A DNA stretch of 64,000 nucleotides from Bosea beijingensis (GCF_030758975.1 NZ_CP132359.1:186001-250000), one strand, 5' to 3'. Positions 36,073-45,150 are shown, counted from the stretch's first letter. Numbers and translations are program-made. Notes: generated by a model not told the origin, from the sequence alone.

Positions 36073-36990
36073 ATGCTGCCCTTTCTCGCGCGCCGCCTGA
36101 TCGTCGCCGCCCTCGTGGCGCTCGCCGTCTCGGCCGTCGCCTTCGGATTGATGTTCGTCTCCGGCGATCCCGCCGTCGTCCTCGCCGGCCAGGCCGGCCG
36201 GGCGCAGGATGTCGAGCTGATCCGGCAGGTCTATGGCCTCGACCGGCCGATCCCGCTGCAGTTCCTGAGCTGGATCGGCAATGCCTTCGCCGGCAACTTC
36301 GGCACGAGCCTCTATTTCAACCTGCCGGTGGCGCCGATCATCGCCGAGCGGCTCTCGGTCACGCTGGTCCTCGGCTCGGCCGCCTTCCTGCTCGCGCTCG
36401 TCGTCGCCGTCCCGCTCGGCATCCTCGCCTCGCTCAAGCCCGGCGGCACGATCGACCGCATCGCCCTGATGCTCGCGGTGCTCGGCCAGGCGATCCCGAG
36501 CTTCTGGCTCGGCCTGATCCTGATCGTCATCTTCGGCATGTGGTACGGGCTCGTGCCGATCTCCGGCACCGAAAGCTGGCAGGGCTATATTCTGCCCGTG
36601 GTGGTGCTCAGCTACTACGCGATGCCCGCCCTGATGCGCCTGACCCGCGCCGGGATGATCGACGTGCTCACCGCCGACTATATCCGCACCGCCCGCGCCA
36701 AGGGCGCCTCGCAGCCGCGCGTCCTGCTGGTCCATGCCCTGCGCAACGCCGTGCTGCCGCTGGTCTCGCTCGCCGCCGTGCAGTTCGGCCTGATGCTCTC
36801 CGGCTCGATCGTCATTGAAAGCGTCTTCGCCATCAACGGGCTCGGGCGCCTCGCCTGGGAATCGCTGCTGCGCAGCGACCTGCCGGTGGTGCAGGCGATC
36901 ATCCTGATCCTCTCGCTGATCTACGTCACGCTGACCACTGCGGCCGATCTGATCAATGCCTGGCTCGACCCCCGCCTGAGGAGCGCCTGA
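36073..36990 (+). CDS. Oligopeptide-type ABC transporter permease, DppB family
   Basis: A 305-residue permease with a first TM (RRLIVAALVALAVSAVAFGLMFV), the SGDPAVVLAG segment, the QVYGLDRPIPLQFLSWIGN stretch and the BPD_transp_1 domain with GMIDVLTADYIRTARAKGAS near residue 205. It forms one half of the channel; its stop overlaps the DppC-type start as TGATG. It probably serves the binding protein encoded just upstream. As with the cluster at 4459-7833, no ATPase gene is present here. Confidence 0.93.
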   Translation: MLPFLARRLIVAALVALAVSAVAFGLMFVSGDPAVVLAGQAGRAQDVELIRQVYGLDRPIPLQFLSWIGNAFAGNFGTSLYFNLPVAPIIAERLSVTLVLGSAAFLLALVVAVPLGILASLKPGGTIDRIALMLAVLGQAIPSFWLGLILIVIFGMWYGLVPISGTESWQGYILPVVVLSYYAMPALMRLTRAGMIDVLTADYIRTARAKGASQPRVLLVHALRNAVLPLVSLAAVQFGLMLSGSIVIESVFAINGLGRLAWESLLRSDLPVVQAIILILSLIYVTLTTAADLINAWLDPRLRSA

Positions 36991-37862
36991 TGTCGATCGC
37001 CGACAGCCCTACCATCCGCCGGCGCAAGCTCTTCAAGGGCCTGAGCGCCAGCAGCGCCATCCGCATCGGCGGCGGCCTGCTCGCCATCATCGTCTTCGTC
37101 GCGATCTTCGCGCCCTGGCTGTCGAGCCATGACCCGATCGCACAGGATCTCGGCAAGCGCATGGTGCCGCCCTTCTGGTATCCGGGCTCGGACCCGGCCC
37201 ACCTCCTCGGCACCGACCATCTCGGCCGCGACTACCTCGCCCGCCTGCTCTATGGCGCCCGCGTCTCGCTGCTGATCGGCCTCGGCGTCACGCTCTGCGC
37301 CGGGTTCATCGGCACGATGCTCGGCCTCGCCGCCGGCTATTTCGGCGGCCGCACCGACATGGCGATCAGCTTCATCGTAACGACGCGACTCTCGCTGCCG
37401 ATCGTGCTGGTCGCGCTCGCCGCGGTGGCGCTCGGCGGCGCCTCGCTGAAGACGCTCGCCATCGTGCTCAGCCTGCTGCTCTGGGATCGTTTCGCGGTGG
37501 TCGTGCGCGCTGCGGCGCAAAGCCTGCGCAGCCGCGAGTTCGTGCAGGCGACCCAATCCTTCGGCGCCTCGCATCTCTACATCATGCTGCACGGCATCCT
37601 GCCGAACCTGCGCAACACGCTGATCGTGGTCGCGACGCTGGAGATCGCCAACGTCATCCTGCTCGAAGCCGCGCTCTCCTTCCTCGGCCTCGGCGCCCAG
37701 CCGCCGACGCCCTCCTGGGGCCTGATGATCGCGGAAGGGCGCGAGCACATCCTGTTCGACCCCTGGCTGATCGCCTTGCCGGGCGCCGGGCTCTGCCTGC
37801 TGATCCTGGCAGTGAACCTGCTCGGCGACGGCGTCCGCGACGCGCTCGACGAAAAGCGCTGA
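36990..37862 (+). CDS. Oligopeptide-type ABC transporter permease, DppC family
   Basis: A 290-residue permease: cytoplasmic N-tail, TM at about 30-48 (GGLLAIIVFVAIFAPWLSS), the periplasmic HLLGTDHLGRDYLARLLYGARVS signature, then the transport domain with SREFVQATQSFGASHLYIM, the coupling helix for the ATPase. It ends 6 bases from the convergent acyl-CoA dehydrogenase gene. The ATPases may be supplied from elsewhere on the chromosome. Confidence 0.93.
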   Translation: MSIADSPTIRRRKLFKGLSASSAIRIGGGLLAIIVFVAIFAPWLSSHDPIAQDLGKRMVPPFWYPGSDPAHLLGTDHLGRDYLARLLYGARVSLLIGLGVTLCAGFIGTMLGLAAGYFGGRTDMAISFIVTTRLSLPIVLVALAAVALGGASLKTLAIVLSLLLWDRFAVVVRAAAQSLRSREFVQATQSFGASHLYIMLHGILPNLRNTLIVVATLEIANVILLEAALSFLGLGAQPPTPSWGLMIAEGREHILFDPWLIALPGAGLCLLILAVNLLGDGVRDALDEKR

Positions 37863-37868
37863 GCGGGT

Positions 37869-39020
37869 TCAATCCAGCGCTTTCACCATGTTGCGGGCGA
37901 TGACGATCTGCTGGATCTGCGAGGTGCCCTCGTAGATGCGGAACAGGCGGGCATCGCGATAAAAGCGCTCGATGCCGTGGTCGGCGATGTAGCCGGCCCC
38001 GCCATGGATCTGCACGGCCCGGTCGACCACGCGCCCGACCATCTCGCTGGCGAAGAGCTTGCAGCAGGCGGCGTCCGTCGCGACGTCCTCAGCCCGATCC
38101 TTGGCGCGCGCCGTCTCCAGCACCATGCAGCGCGCCGCATAGGCCTCCGTCCGGCTGTCGGCCAGCATCGCCTGCACGAGCTGGAACTCCGCGATCGGCT
38201 GGCCGAACTGCTTGCGCTCGACGGCATAGCGCAGGCTGTCATCGATCACGCGCTCGGCCATCGCGACGCAAACCGCCGAGATGTGCAGGCGCCCGCGATC
38301 GAGCACCTTCATCGCCGTGCGAAAACCCTGCCCCTCGCGCCCGCCGAGCAGGGCGTCAGTCGGCACGCGGCAATCCTCGAAGATCACATCCGATGTATGC
38401 GAGCCACTCTGGCCCATCTTCTTGTCGACCGGCCCGAGCGAGAGCCCGGGCGTGCCCGCTTCGACGAGAAAGGCCGAAACGCCCTTGGCGCCCGGCTGCG
38501 ACGGATCGGTCCGCGCGAACACCGTGAACAGGCCCGCATGCGGGGCATTGGTGATGAAGCGCTTGGTGCCGTTGAGGACATAGCCGCCCTCGACCTTTCG
38601 CGCCGAGGTCTTGAGTGAGGCGGCATCCGAGCCCGCCTCCGGCTCGGTCAGCGCGAAGGAGCTGATCAATTCGCCCGAAGCCAGTCGCGGCAGATAGCGT
38701 TGCTTCTGTTCCTCCGTGCCGTCCATAATCAGCCCCTGCGAGCCGATGCCGTTATTGGTCCCGATCAGCGAGCGGAAAGCCGGCGAGGTCTTGCCGAGCT
38801 CGAAGGCGACCCGGACCTCCTCCTCCATCGTCAGGCCGAGGCCGCCATACTCCTCCGGGATCGACAGGCCGAACAGGCCCATACCCGCGATCTCCCGGCG
38901 GATCTCAGGCGGAATGCGATCCTCCTGCGCGACCTGATGCTCCAGAGGCCGCAGGCGCTCGCGCACAAAGCGCGCCACGCTCTCCAGCAGCCCCTGCATC
39001 GTCTCGCTGTCCAAGGCCAT
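37869..39020 (-). CDS. Acyl-CoA dehydrogenase
   Basis: A 383-residue FAD flavoprotein with all three domains. FALTEPEAGSDAASL and the later GGAGYIADHGIERFYRDAR are the family signatures, and YEGTSQIQQIVIARN near residue 362-376 holds the usual catalytic glutamate. It oxidises an acyl-CoA at the alpha-beta bond, passing electrons to ETF. The start has GGGAGAGG shortly upstream. It diverges from a CaiB-type CoA-transferase and TetR gene, so transferase and dehydrogenase likely activate and oxidise the same acid under TetR control. Chain length preference is not readable. Confidence 0.92.
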   Translation of the reverse strand: MALDSETMQGLLESVARFVRERLRPLEHQVAQEDRIPPEIRREIAGMGLFGLSIPEEYGGLGLTMEEEVRVAFELGKTSPAFRSLIGTNNGIGSQGLIMDGTEEQKQRYLPRLASGELISSFALTEPEAGSDAASLKTSARKVEGGYVLNGTKRFITNAPHAGLFTVFARTDPSQPGAKGVSAFLVEAGTPGLSLGPVDKKMGQSGSHTSDVIFEDCRVPTDALLGGREGQGFRTAMKVLDRGRLHISAVCVAMAERVIDDSLRYAVERKQFGQPIAEFQLVQAMLADSRTEAYAARCMVLETARAKDRAEDVATDAACCKLFASEMVGRVVDRAVQIHGGAGYIADHGIERFYRDARLFRIYEGTSQIQQIVIARNMVKALD

Positions 39021-39063
39021 CGTCCTCTCCCTCGCTTGCCCTCGCCCGGCACCTCGGGCTTCC

Positions 39064-39110
39064 TTGACAAGGCGGGGCAGTTAAATACCTTCCAGCCGGT
39101 AAGTAAATAT
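39064..39110. promoter_or_regulatory. Divergent promoter region with imperfect palindrome
   Basis: TTGACA at 39064-39069 followed after 16 bases by TACCTT could be a promoter toward the CoA-transferase gene. Overlapping its downstream part is the imperfect palindrome TACCTTCCAGCCGGTAAGTA (39086-39105), a plausible site for the TetR regulator of this module. Confidence 0.35.
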
Positions 39111-39132
39111 CGAGAGCGCGAGGCGAGCGGCG

Positions 39133-40326
39133 ATGGGCGCGGCACTGGACGGCATCAAGGTTCTCGATCTCACCCGCGTGCTCGCCGGCCCCTGGGGGAC
39201 GATGACACTGGGCGATCTCGGCGCGGAAATCTGGAAGATCGAGCAGCCCGGCGCGGGCGACGACACGCGTGGCTGGATGCCGCCCTCGGTCGAGGGCATC
39301 TCGACCTATTATCTCGGCGCCAACCGCAACAAGAAGAGCCTAGCCGTCGATATGGGCACGGCCGAGGGCCGCGAGATAATCGTCGAACTCGCCCGCAAGG
39401 CCGACATCCTCGTCGAGAACTTCCGGCCGGCCTCGCTGCGCAAGTTCAAGCTGACCTATAACGACCTCAAGGCGATCAATCCGCGCCTGATCGTCTGCTC
39501 GATCTCCGGCTATGGTCGCGGCCACGCACAGGAGGAGCGGCCCGGCTACGACTTCATCATCCAGGCCGAATCCGGCTTCATGGCGATCACCGGCGAGCGC
39601 GACGGCGAACCGATGCGCCTGGGCGTCGCCTTCATCGATCTCGTCACCGGCATGAACGCGGTGCAGGCGGTGCTCGCTGCACTCTACATGCGCGAGCGCA
39701 CCGGCGAGGGACAGTGGCTCGATATCGGGCTCAACGACAGCGCGCTGTTCCTCCTGGCGAATGTCGCCTCGGGTTATCTCAACACCGGCAAGGAGCATGG
39801 CCGCTACGGCAACGCCCATCCCAGCATCGCGCCCTACCAGATCTTCGCCTGCAGCGATGGCCGCATCGCCATCGCCATCGGCACCGACGAGCAGTTCCGG
39901 CGCTTCTGCCGGGTGATCGGCCTGCCCGCGCTTGCGGAAGACCCACGCTATGCGACCAACCGCAAGCGCACCGAGCATCGCGACACGCTCCTGCCGCTGC
40001 TCGAACAGCATTTCTCCGGCCTGAAGCTTGCGGGAACGCTCGCTGCTCTGCACGCAGCCGGCGTCCCGGCCGGCGATGTCCGCAGCGTCGGGCAGGCCTT
40101 GACCAGCGACATCGCGGAGCTGCGCCAGAGCGTCGTTTCCGTGCCGGCGCCGACGATCGGCACGTTCCGCTCGGTGCGCAGCCCCTTGCGCATGTCGGCG
40201 AGCCCGATGAAGGAGCCGACGCCGCCGCCTTCAGTCGGAGAACACACGGACGCGGTCCTGGCCGAGCATCTTGGTCTTGGGCCAGAGCAGATCGCCCGTT
40301 TGCGTTCCTCCGGCGCGATCGGTTGA
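39133..40326 (+). CDS. CaiB/BaiF family (class III) CoA-transferase
   Basis: A 397-residue class III CoA-transferase. The start LDGIKVLDLTRVLAGPWGTM, the GRKADILVENFRPASL-like stretch (ARKADILVENFRPASLRKF) and the TGEGQWLDIGLNDSAL region with the catalytic aspartate position are as in formyl-CoA or succinyl-CoA transferases. It moves CoA between carboxylic acids by way of an enzyme-bound anhydride. Its stop is 8 bases before the TetR gene, and it is divergent from the acyl-CoA dehydrogenase. The pair may begin degradation of a dicarboxylate or branched acid, possibly glutarate-like. Confidence 0.92.
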   Translation: MGAALDGIKVLDLTRVLAGPWGTMTLGDLGAEIWKIEQPGAGDDTRGWMPPSVEGISTYYLGANRNKKSLAVDMGTAEGREIIVELARKADILVENFRPASLRKFKLTYNDLKAINPRLIVCSISGYGRGHAQEERPGYDFIIQAESGFMAITGERDGEPMRLGVAFIDLVTGMNAVQAVLAALYMRERTGEGQWLDIGLNDSALFLLANVASGYLNTGKEHGRYGNAHPSIAPYQIFACSDGRIAIAIGTDEQFRRFCRVIGLPALAEDPRYATNRKRTEHRDTLLPLLEQHFSGLKLAGTLAALHAAGVPAGDVRSVGQALTSDIAELRQSVVSVPAPTIGTFRSVRSPLRMSASPMKEPTPPPSVGEHTDAVLAEHLGLGPEQIARLRSSGAIG

Positions 40327-40334
40327 CGCAAGCC

Positions 40335-40961
40335 ATGGCGGCACCGGGCAACCCCGCACCGAAACCGAAGCGCCAGGGCCGCCCGCCAACGATCGCAAAC
40401 GCCCGCGACCGCATCCTCGATAACGCCGCCCGCCTCTTTGCCCGCAACGGCTATGACGGGACCTCGCTCGGCGATCTCGCGACCTCCGTCGGCGTCACCA
40501 AGGCGGCGATCTACCACTACTTTCCCAACAAGCAGGAGATCTACGCGGCGATCATCGTGCGGACCCTCGAAGGGCTGCGCCATCATGTCTCTCAGGCCAT
40601 GGCTCAGGTCGCAGCCCCGGAAGAGGCGCTCGCTCGCTTCATGACCGCCCATGCCGATTTCTTCGAGGATCACTATGACGGCTTCCTCGCCATGCTCGTC
40701 GGCTATGGCGGCATGGAGAACGTGGTGATGCTCGCCGAGGCGCAGAAGCTGCGTGACGAGCACGAGCAGGCCCTGCGGCAGATCATCGCCAACGGCATTG
40801 CCAAGAGAGCCTTCCGGCCGGTCGATGTCGACGTCACCAGCCGCGCCGTGCTCTCGATGCTCAACTGGATGGTGCGCTGGTTCAAGCCGGGCAAGGGCCG
40901 TCGCGCCGCATCCTTCGCGCAGGATTATTTCGACCTAATGCTGGGCGGCCTGCGCGGCTGA
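40335..40961 (+). CDS. TetR family transcriptional regulator
   Basis: About 208 residues. The N-terminal helix-turn-helix (about 22-68) reads ILDNAARLFARNGYDGTSL then VGVTKAAIYHYFPNKQEIY, and the remaining helices form a ligand pocket. It follows the CoA-transferase gene by 8 bases and is presumably co-transcribed, so it would repress its own operon and the divergent dehydrogenase. Acyl-CoA thioesters are common inducers for TetR proteins in such modules. The ATG at 40335 is used; the frame extends upstream only as overlap. Confidence 0.9.
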   Translation: MAAPGNPAPKPKRQGRPPTIANARDRILDNAARLFARNGYDGTSLGDLATSVGVTKAAIYHYFPNKQEIYAAIIVRTLEGLRHHVSQAMAQVAAPEEALARFMTAHADFFEDHYDGFLAMLVGYGGMENVVMLAEAQKLRDEHEQALRQIIANGIAKRAFRPVDVDVTSRAVLSMLNWMVRWFKPGKGRRAASFAQDYFDLMLGGLRG

Positions 40962-40963
40962 CT

Positions 40964-42391
40964 TCAGGCCGCCGCCGCAAACACCTTGGCCAGTCCGGCG
41001 ACGCCACGCCGGATCACGTCGACATCATGCGCCGCATAGCCGATGACGAACCCCGCCTCGGTCGGCCGCGCGGCCCCGGGCGCATAGAGTGGCCCTATCG
41101 GATAGAGGCCGATCCCTGTCTCGCGAGCCGCCTCGACGATGGCCGCTTCGCGCTCTGCCGGGACGCCGTTCAGCCAGGCGACGACATGCAGGCCCGTATC
41201 CGCCCCGGTTACCGTCAGGCGCGAGCCGCACTCCGTCGCCAGAGCCTGCAACAGCGCCGCCCGGCGCTCCGCATTCCGCCTGCGGATGCTGCGGATATGG
41301 CGCTCATAGCCGCCACCAGCGAGAAACTCCGCCAAGGCCTCCTGCTCCAGCAGCGGCGTGTGCCGGTCGGTCAGGCGCTTGGCCTCCGTGAAGGCGCCGC
41401 AGAGATCGGGCGGCACGACGAGATAGCCGAGCCGCAGCGTCGGCGAGAGCGTCTTCGAGACGGTGCCGAGATAGATCACCGTATCGGGTGCGGATGCCTG
41501 GAGAGGCGGGATCGGCGCGATATTGTGCCGGTATTCTCCGTCATAGTCGTCCTCGACGATCATGGCCCCGGTTTCGGCGGCCCAGTCCAGCAGGGTCCGC
41601 CGCCGCGCCGCCGAGAGCACGCTGCCAAGCGGGTATTGATGCGACGGCGTGACATAAGCCAATCGGGCTTCCGGCAGTTCCTCGGTCCGGATGCCCTCGC
41701 GATCGACGCTAACGGGCACCGCCACGCCACCCGAGGCAGCGAAGGCGTGCCGCGCCAGCACATAGCCGGGATCTTCCATGACGAAGCGGTCGCCCGGGTT
41801 GAGCAACAATCGCGCACAGAGGTCGAGCCCCTGCTGAGAGCCGTTGACGACGACGATCTGCTCCGGCGTGCAACTGATCCCGCGGGCGCGCCACAGATAG
41901 CTCTGCAAGGCCGCCCGCAGCGGAGCCGAGCCCTGCGGATCGCTGTAGCGCAGTCGCTCGGCCCGGCGCAGACTCGCCCGGTTGAGCGCGCGCCGCCAGG
42001 CCAGCATCGGGAAATCCGCCCCGTTCAGATCGCCATAGCGAAGATCGGCGACGCGATAGGTCAGGAATCGGGCCGGCTTGGGCAAGGCAAGCAGACGCTC
42101 GGCAAAATCGGACAGAATCCGCGCGCTTGCGGGCGCGGCGACCGTCGGCATCGGCACTGCCGCGAGGCCACCCGCCACGACGGCCCGCGCGCCGGTACGA
42201 TTGAGCAGATAGCCCTCCGCGATCAATTGCCCGTAGGCGGCCGTGACCGTGGTCCGCGACACGCCCCATTCGATAGCCAGCGCCCGGCTCGACGGCAGGC
42301 GGTCGCCGGGGCGGTATTCCCCGTCATGAATCCGCTGCTTGATCGCGGCGATGATCCGGCGGGCGACACCCTGCCCTTCCAACTGGACCAC
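40964..42391 (-). CDS. MocR-type transcriptional regulator (GntR helix-turn-helix fused to aminotransferase domain)
   Basis: A 475-residue MocR/GabR-family protein. A GntR winged helix lies at about residues 5-75 (DGEYRPGDRLPSSRALAIEWGVSRTTVTAAYGQL), then a class I aminotransferase-like domain (about 120-470) with VVNGSQQGLDLCARLL, the DDYDGEYRH segment and the PLP-lysine stretch GTVSKTLSPTLRLGY. Such proteins sense PLP plus an amino acid or amine rather than catalyse. The start is GTG at 42391. It diverges from the PaiB-like gene, and repeats in the gap are probable binding sites. Confidence 0.92.
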   Translation of the reverse strand: MVQLEGQGVARRIIAAIKQRIHDGEYRPGDRLPSSRALAIEWGVSRTTVTAAYGQLIAEGYLLNRTGARAVVAGGLAAVPMPTVAAPASARILSDFAERLLALPKPARFLTYRVADLRYGDLNGADFPMLAWRRALNRASLRRAERLRYSDPQGSAPLRAALQSYLWRARGISCTPEQIVVVNGSQQGLDLCARLLLNPGDRFVMEDPGYVLARHAFAASGGVAVPVSVDREGIRTEELPEARLAYVTPSHQYPLGSVLSAARRRTLLDWAAETGAMIVEDDYDGEYRHNIAPIPPLQASAPDTVIYLGTVSKTLSPTLRLGYLVVPPDLCGAFTEAKRLTDRHTPLLEQEALAEFLAGGGYERHIRSIRRRNAERRAALLQALATECGSRLTVTGADTGLHVVAWLNGVPAEREAAIVEAARETGIGLYPIGPLYAPGAARPTEAGFVIGYAAHDVDVIRRGVAGLAKVFAAAA

Positions 42392-42428
42392 ACGAAATCC
42401 TCAGAACTGGATATTCCTGACAGTCCAG
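42381..42428. promoter_or_regulatory. Candidate MocR-binding repeats
   Basis: AACTGGA occurs at 42381-42387 and again at 42405-42411, 24 bases apart, and its partial inverse TCCAG at 42424-42428 follows. Paired direct repeats near divergent promoters are typical MocR sites. The proposal is based on pattern only. Confidence 0.35.
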
Positions 42429-42466
42429 ATTGTAGGCATGACGACGGCGGCACAAGGAGTTTCCCC

Positions 42467-43090
42467 ATGTATACCCCACCGGCCTTCCGCGATGAAAACA
42501 GGGACAGCCTGCTGGCGACGATCCGCGCCGCGCGGCTCGCCACCTTCATCACCGCTACCGTGGAAGGCCCGCTGGCGACGCCGCTGCCGCTCTTCATCGA
42601 CGACAGCGAGGGCGAACATGGCGTGCTCTACGGGCATCTCGCCAGGGCGAACCCGCAATGGCGCGCTCCTGCCATCGGCAACGGCCTCGCCATCTTCGCC
42701 GGGCCAGACGCCTATGTGACGCCGAGCTGGTATGCCGTGAAGCAGGAGACAGGCAAGGTCGTGCCGACCTGGAACTATGTCACTGTCCACGCCTCCGGGC
42801 CGGTCGAGTTCTTCGACGATGCGGCCCGCCTGCTCGACGTCGTCACGCGCCTGACCAACCTGCATGAAGGCGAGCGCGCCGCGCCCTGGGCGGTCTCCGA
42901 TGCGCCGGCGGAGTTCATCCAGGCGCAATTGCGCGGCATTGTCGGCCTGCGCATGCCGATCGCGACGCTCGAAGGCAAGCGCAAGCTCAGCCAGAACCGC
43001 AGCCCGGCCGACCGTGCCGGCGTGGCCGGAGGCCTCGCCGAAAGCGAACGGCCGATCGACCGCCATGTCGCGACGTTGATCCCGGTCTGA
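42467..43090 (+). CDS. FMN-binding negative transcriptional regulator-like protein (PaiB family)
   Basis: A 207-residue split-barrel protein of the PaiB family: the start MYTPPAFRDENRDSLL, ATFITATVEGPLATPLPLFID, VPTWNYVTVHASGPVEF and the C-terminal RMPIATLEGKRKLSQNR are all family marks. The fold binds FMN; the named Bacillus protein affects protease and sporulation genes, but biochemical function is unclear. AAGGAG ends 7 bases before the ATG at 42467, which fixes the start. It is divergent from the MocR regulator gene, a very frequent pairing, so it is probably its target. Confidence 0.9.
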   Translation: MYTPPAFRDENRDSLLATIRAARLATFITATVEGPLATPLPLFIDDSEGEHGVLYGHLARANPQWRAPAIGNGLAIFAGPDAYVTPSWYAVKQETGKVVPTWNYVTVHASGPVEFFDDAARLLDVVTRLTNLHEGERAAPWAVSDAPAEFIQAQLRGIVGLRMPIATLEGKRKLSQNRSPADRAGVAGGLAESERPIDRHVATLIPV

Positions 43091-43191
43091 AGTCAGGCCG
43101 GCTCGCCTTCATGAAGCACCCGGCCTAAGCAGGGATGATGGATGGTTCATGCCCCGTGAGCCTTCCGCGACAGCCTTTGACGAGCCACCCC

Positions 43192-43893
43192 ATGAAGATC
43201 GCGATCATCTCCGACATCCACGGCAATCTCGACGCGCTTCAGGTGTTCTTCGAGAGCCAGGCAGCTTCCGAGAATTTTGATGAGCTCTGGGTGCTGGGCG
43301 ATCAGGTCAATTTCGGCCCGCAGCCGCGCGAAGTCGTCGAGATCATCCGGGATCGTGCCGGCATCGCGATCCAGGGCAACCACGATCACGCTGTCGGCTT
43401 CGACGATGACAGCCGCTGGACGCCCGCGTTTCGCGCCATGGCCGAGGCGACGCGCCGCCATACCTCCGCCGAGCTGAGCGACGAGCAGAAGCTCTATCTC
43501 CGCGAATTGCCGCTGACCGTACAGGTCGAGCGCGGCAGCACACGCTTCCAGCTCGTGCATGCGACCCCCTCGGACCCGCATTACGGCTACCTGCTTGCGG
43601 ATGCGGATGGCTGGGCAGCCGAGCTGGAGAGCGTCGATGCCGACGTGCTGCTGGTCGGGCACACGCATACGCCCTTCATCCGCCGGATCGGCAACAAGAC
43701 CGTCGTCAACCCCGGCAGCATCGGCCAGCCGCGCCGCGGCAAGCCGCGACCGAGCTATGCGATCTGGCAGGACGGCGTCTTCGAGCTTCGCAACTACGAC
43801 TATCGGATCGAAACGACGGTCGCGAAGCTCGAGAAGCTCGGCCATCCCCCGGAGGTCGAGGCGGAACTAATCCGCATCCTCCGGGAGGGCTGA
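43192..43893 (+). CDS. Metallophosphoesterase (YfcE/MJ0936-like)
   Basis: A 233-residue calcineurin-like phosphoesterase with the full motif set: SDIHGNLDAL, LGDQVNFGPQP, GNHDHAVGF, LVHATPSD and VGHTHTPFI, then NPGSIGQPR. It binds two divalent metals; members hydrolyse phosphodiesters, with no assigned natural substrate. The ATG at 43192 gives the usual MKIAIISDIHGN start; an ATG at 43135 would add 19 unrelated residues. No functional link with neighbours is evident. Confidence 0.9.
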   Translation: MKIAIISDIHGNLDALQVFFESQAASENFDELWVLGDQVNFGPQPREVVEIIRDRAGIAIQGNHDHAVGFDDDSRWTPAFRAMAEATRRHTSAELSDEQKLYLRELPLTVQVERGSTRFQLVHATPSDPHYGYLLADADGWAAELESVDADVLLVGHTHTPFIRRIGNKTVVNPGSIGQPRRGKPRPSYAIWQDGVFELRNYDYRIETTVAKLEKLGHPPEVEAELIRILREG

Positions 43894-43903
43894 ACGATCG
43901 GGC

Positions 43904-44266
43904 TTAACCGGCCCGCTTCGCCACGATGGTCAGTTCGCCATCGTCGTCGAGCGAGGCGATGACCACGTCGCGGGAGGTGAAGCCCTTCGTGGCCAGCGCC
44001 GATTTCAGCTTCGGCTCGTTCTCGATCGTGGCCTGGATGCGTTGCAGTTGCCCGGCCGGCTGCGCCTTCGACTGCTGCGTCACCTGCTCCTGGGCCGCGG
44101 CCGGAAGAGCGTCCATGTCGACCACGCTGATCGACTTGATCGTCCCGGCCTTTTGATCCTGGGAGGGTGTGGATTGAGCCGGCGGCGTGGGGGTCGCCGG
44201 CGCTTGCGCGAGCGCGCTGCCCGAAACGAGCAGCGCGGTTCCGATGGCAATCATGGCCTTCCGCAT
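43904..44266 (-). CDS. Small secreted hypothetical protein
   Basis: A 120-residue protein with a clear signal peptide (MRKAMIAIGTALLVSGSALAQA), a Pro/Thr/Gln-rich linker and a compact C-terminal part (about 45-120, VVDMDALPAAAQEQVTQQ and TSRDVVIASLDDDGELTIV). CAGGAGA 8 bases before the ATG fixes the start; longer versions upstream are not supported. The family is not one I recognise beyond alphaproteobacterial hypotheticals. It likely resides in the periplasm. Confidence 0.78.
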   Translation of the reverse strand: MRKAMIAIGTALLVSGSALAQAPATPTPPAQSTPSQDQKAGTIKSISVVDMDALPAAAQEQVTQQSKAQPAGQLQRIQATIENEPKLKSALATKGFTSRDVVIASLDDDGELTIVAKRAG

Positions 44267-44389
44267 GGAGTGTTCTCCTGTCTGTTGGCGATGAAAGGCC
44301 ATCGGACAGTCGAAATGCGGTCTCAGGCTGAAGCCGGTCTGGTCATTTCGCGGTGATGTTGTGGCGAAGCCTGCCACAACATTTGCGCC

Positions 44390-45016
44390 TCACGCCGGCC
44401 GCAACTGCGCGAAAACCTCGTTCGCCTTGAGTGGCCGCGTCTCCGGGAAAGCCCGCGCCAGCAGGTCGAGGGCCTCCTGCAGGCGCGCCGGATCGACATC
44501 GCCGTCCCGCACGCCCTGCCGCTCGGTATGGTTCATCTCGATCGCGAGCGTGCCTTTGAGGCGCCGCAGATTGATCGCGCGATCGAGCTGGGGCCGCATC
44601 TCCATCACCGCATCGATCCCGGCTTCCGAATCGGCGCGCAGATCGGCGAAACCCTTGGCGACCGCCTCGACCAGCGCGCGGGCCAGGCCGGCATCGGCCA
44701 GCAAGGCCGGCGATGCCAGCAGGGTATTGCCGTAGAACGAGGGCAGCCAGTCGCGGTATTCGATGAAGCCGACCTTGTCCTCGATCGAGAGGCCTTCCTC
44801 GGAGAGCGAAGCCTTGATCGTGTTGACGAAGCCGAAGACGCCGTCGCAATCGCGCGTCTCGACCATGCGCCGCACCATCAGCCCGAGCGAATCCTCCGAG
44901 AAGATCAGCTTGACGCGGGAGGCATCGACTCCGGCTGCCACGACGAGCGCCGGGAACATCTGCAAGGCCGCATCATAGGTATGGCCGAGCATGGTTGCCC
45001 GCGCCCTTCCGGGCAA
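44390..45016 (-). pseudogene. Remnant of an NMT1/THI5-like ABC substrate-binding protein
   Basis: About 208 residues match the C-terminal two thirds of an ABC binding protein of the thiamine-precursor/taurine (NMT1) type: GHTYDAALQMFPALVVAAGVD, a GFVNTIKASL segment and FIEYRDWLPSFYGNTLLASP. A full protein is about 320-340 residues with a signal peptide. Here the frame opens 18 bases after a TAA and has no signal sequence; the only starts are TTG 45016 and an internal ATG. No permease or ATPase gene of that system is adjacent. It appears to be a 5'-truncated relic next to the phosphonate operon. A short intact cytosolic protein is a less likely alternative. Confidence 0.7.
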
Positions 45017-45150
45017 AAGCGGCGGCTTGCCTCGGAGTTACATAGAAAAAGCCGATCAATAAGGATCAAAAAATCAATTTGTTATGGTGATGGGGTTCTG
45101 TGAGCATCCTCGCAACGAAGCCGGCAAGGCGCATTGCGAGGATGAACCGC

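Noticed and set aside
44042..44356. Plus-strand frame over the small secreted-protein gene
   Set aside because: Arg-rich antisense product; the minus-strand gene has a signal peptide and good ribosome site.
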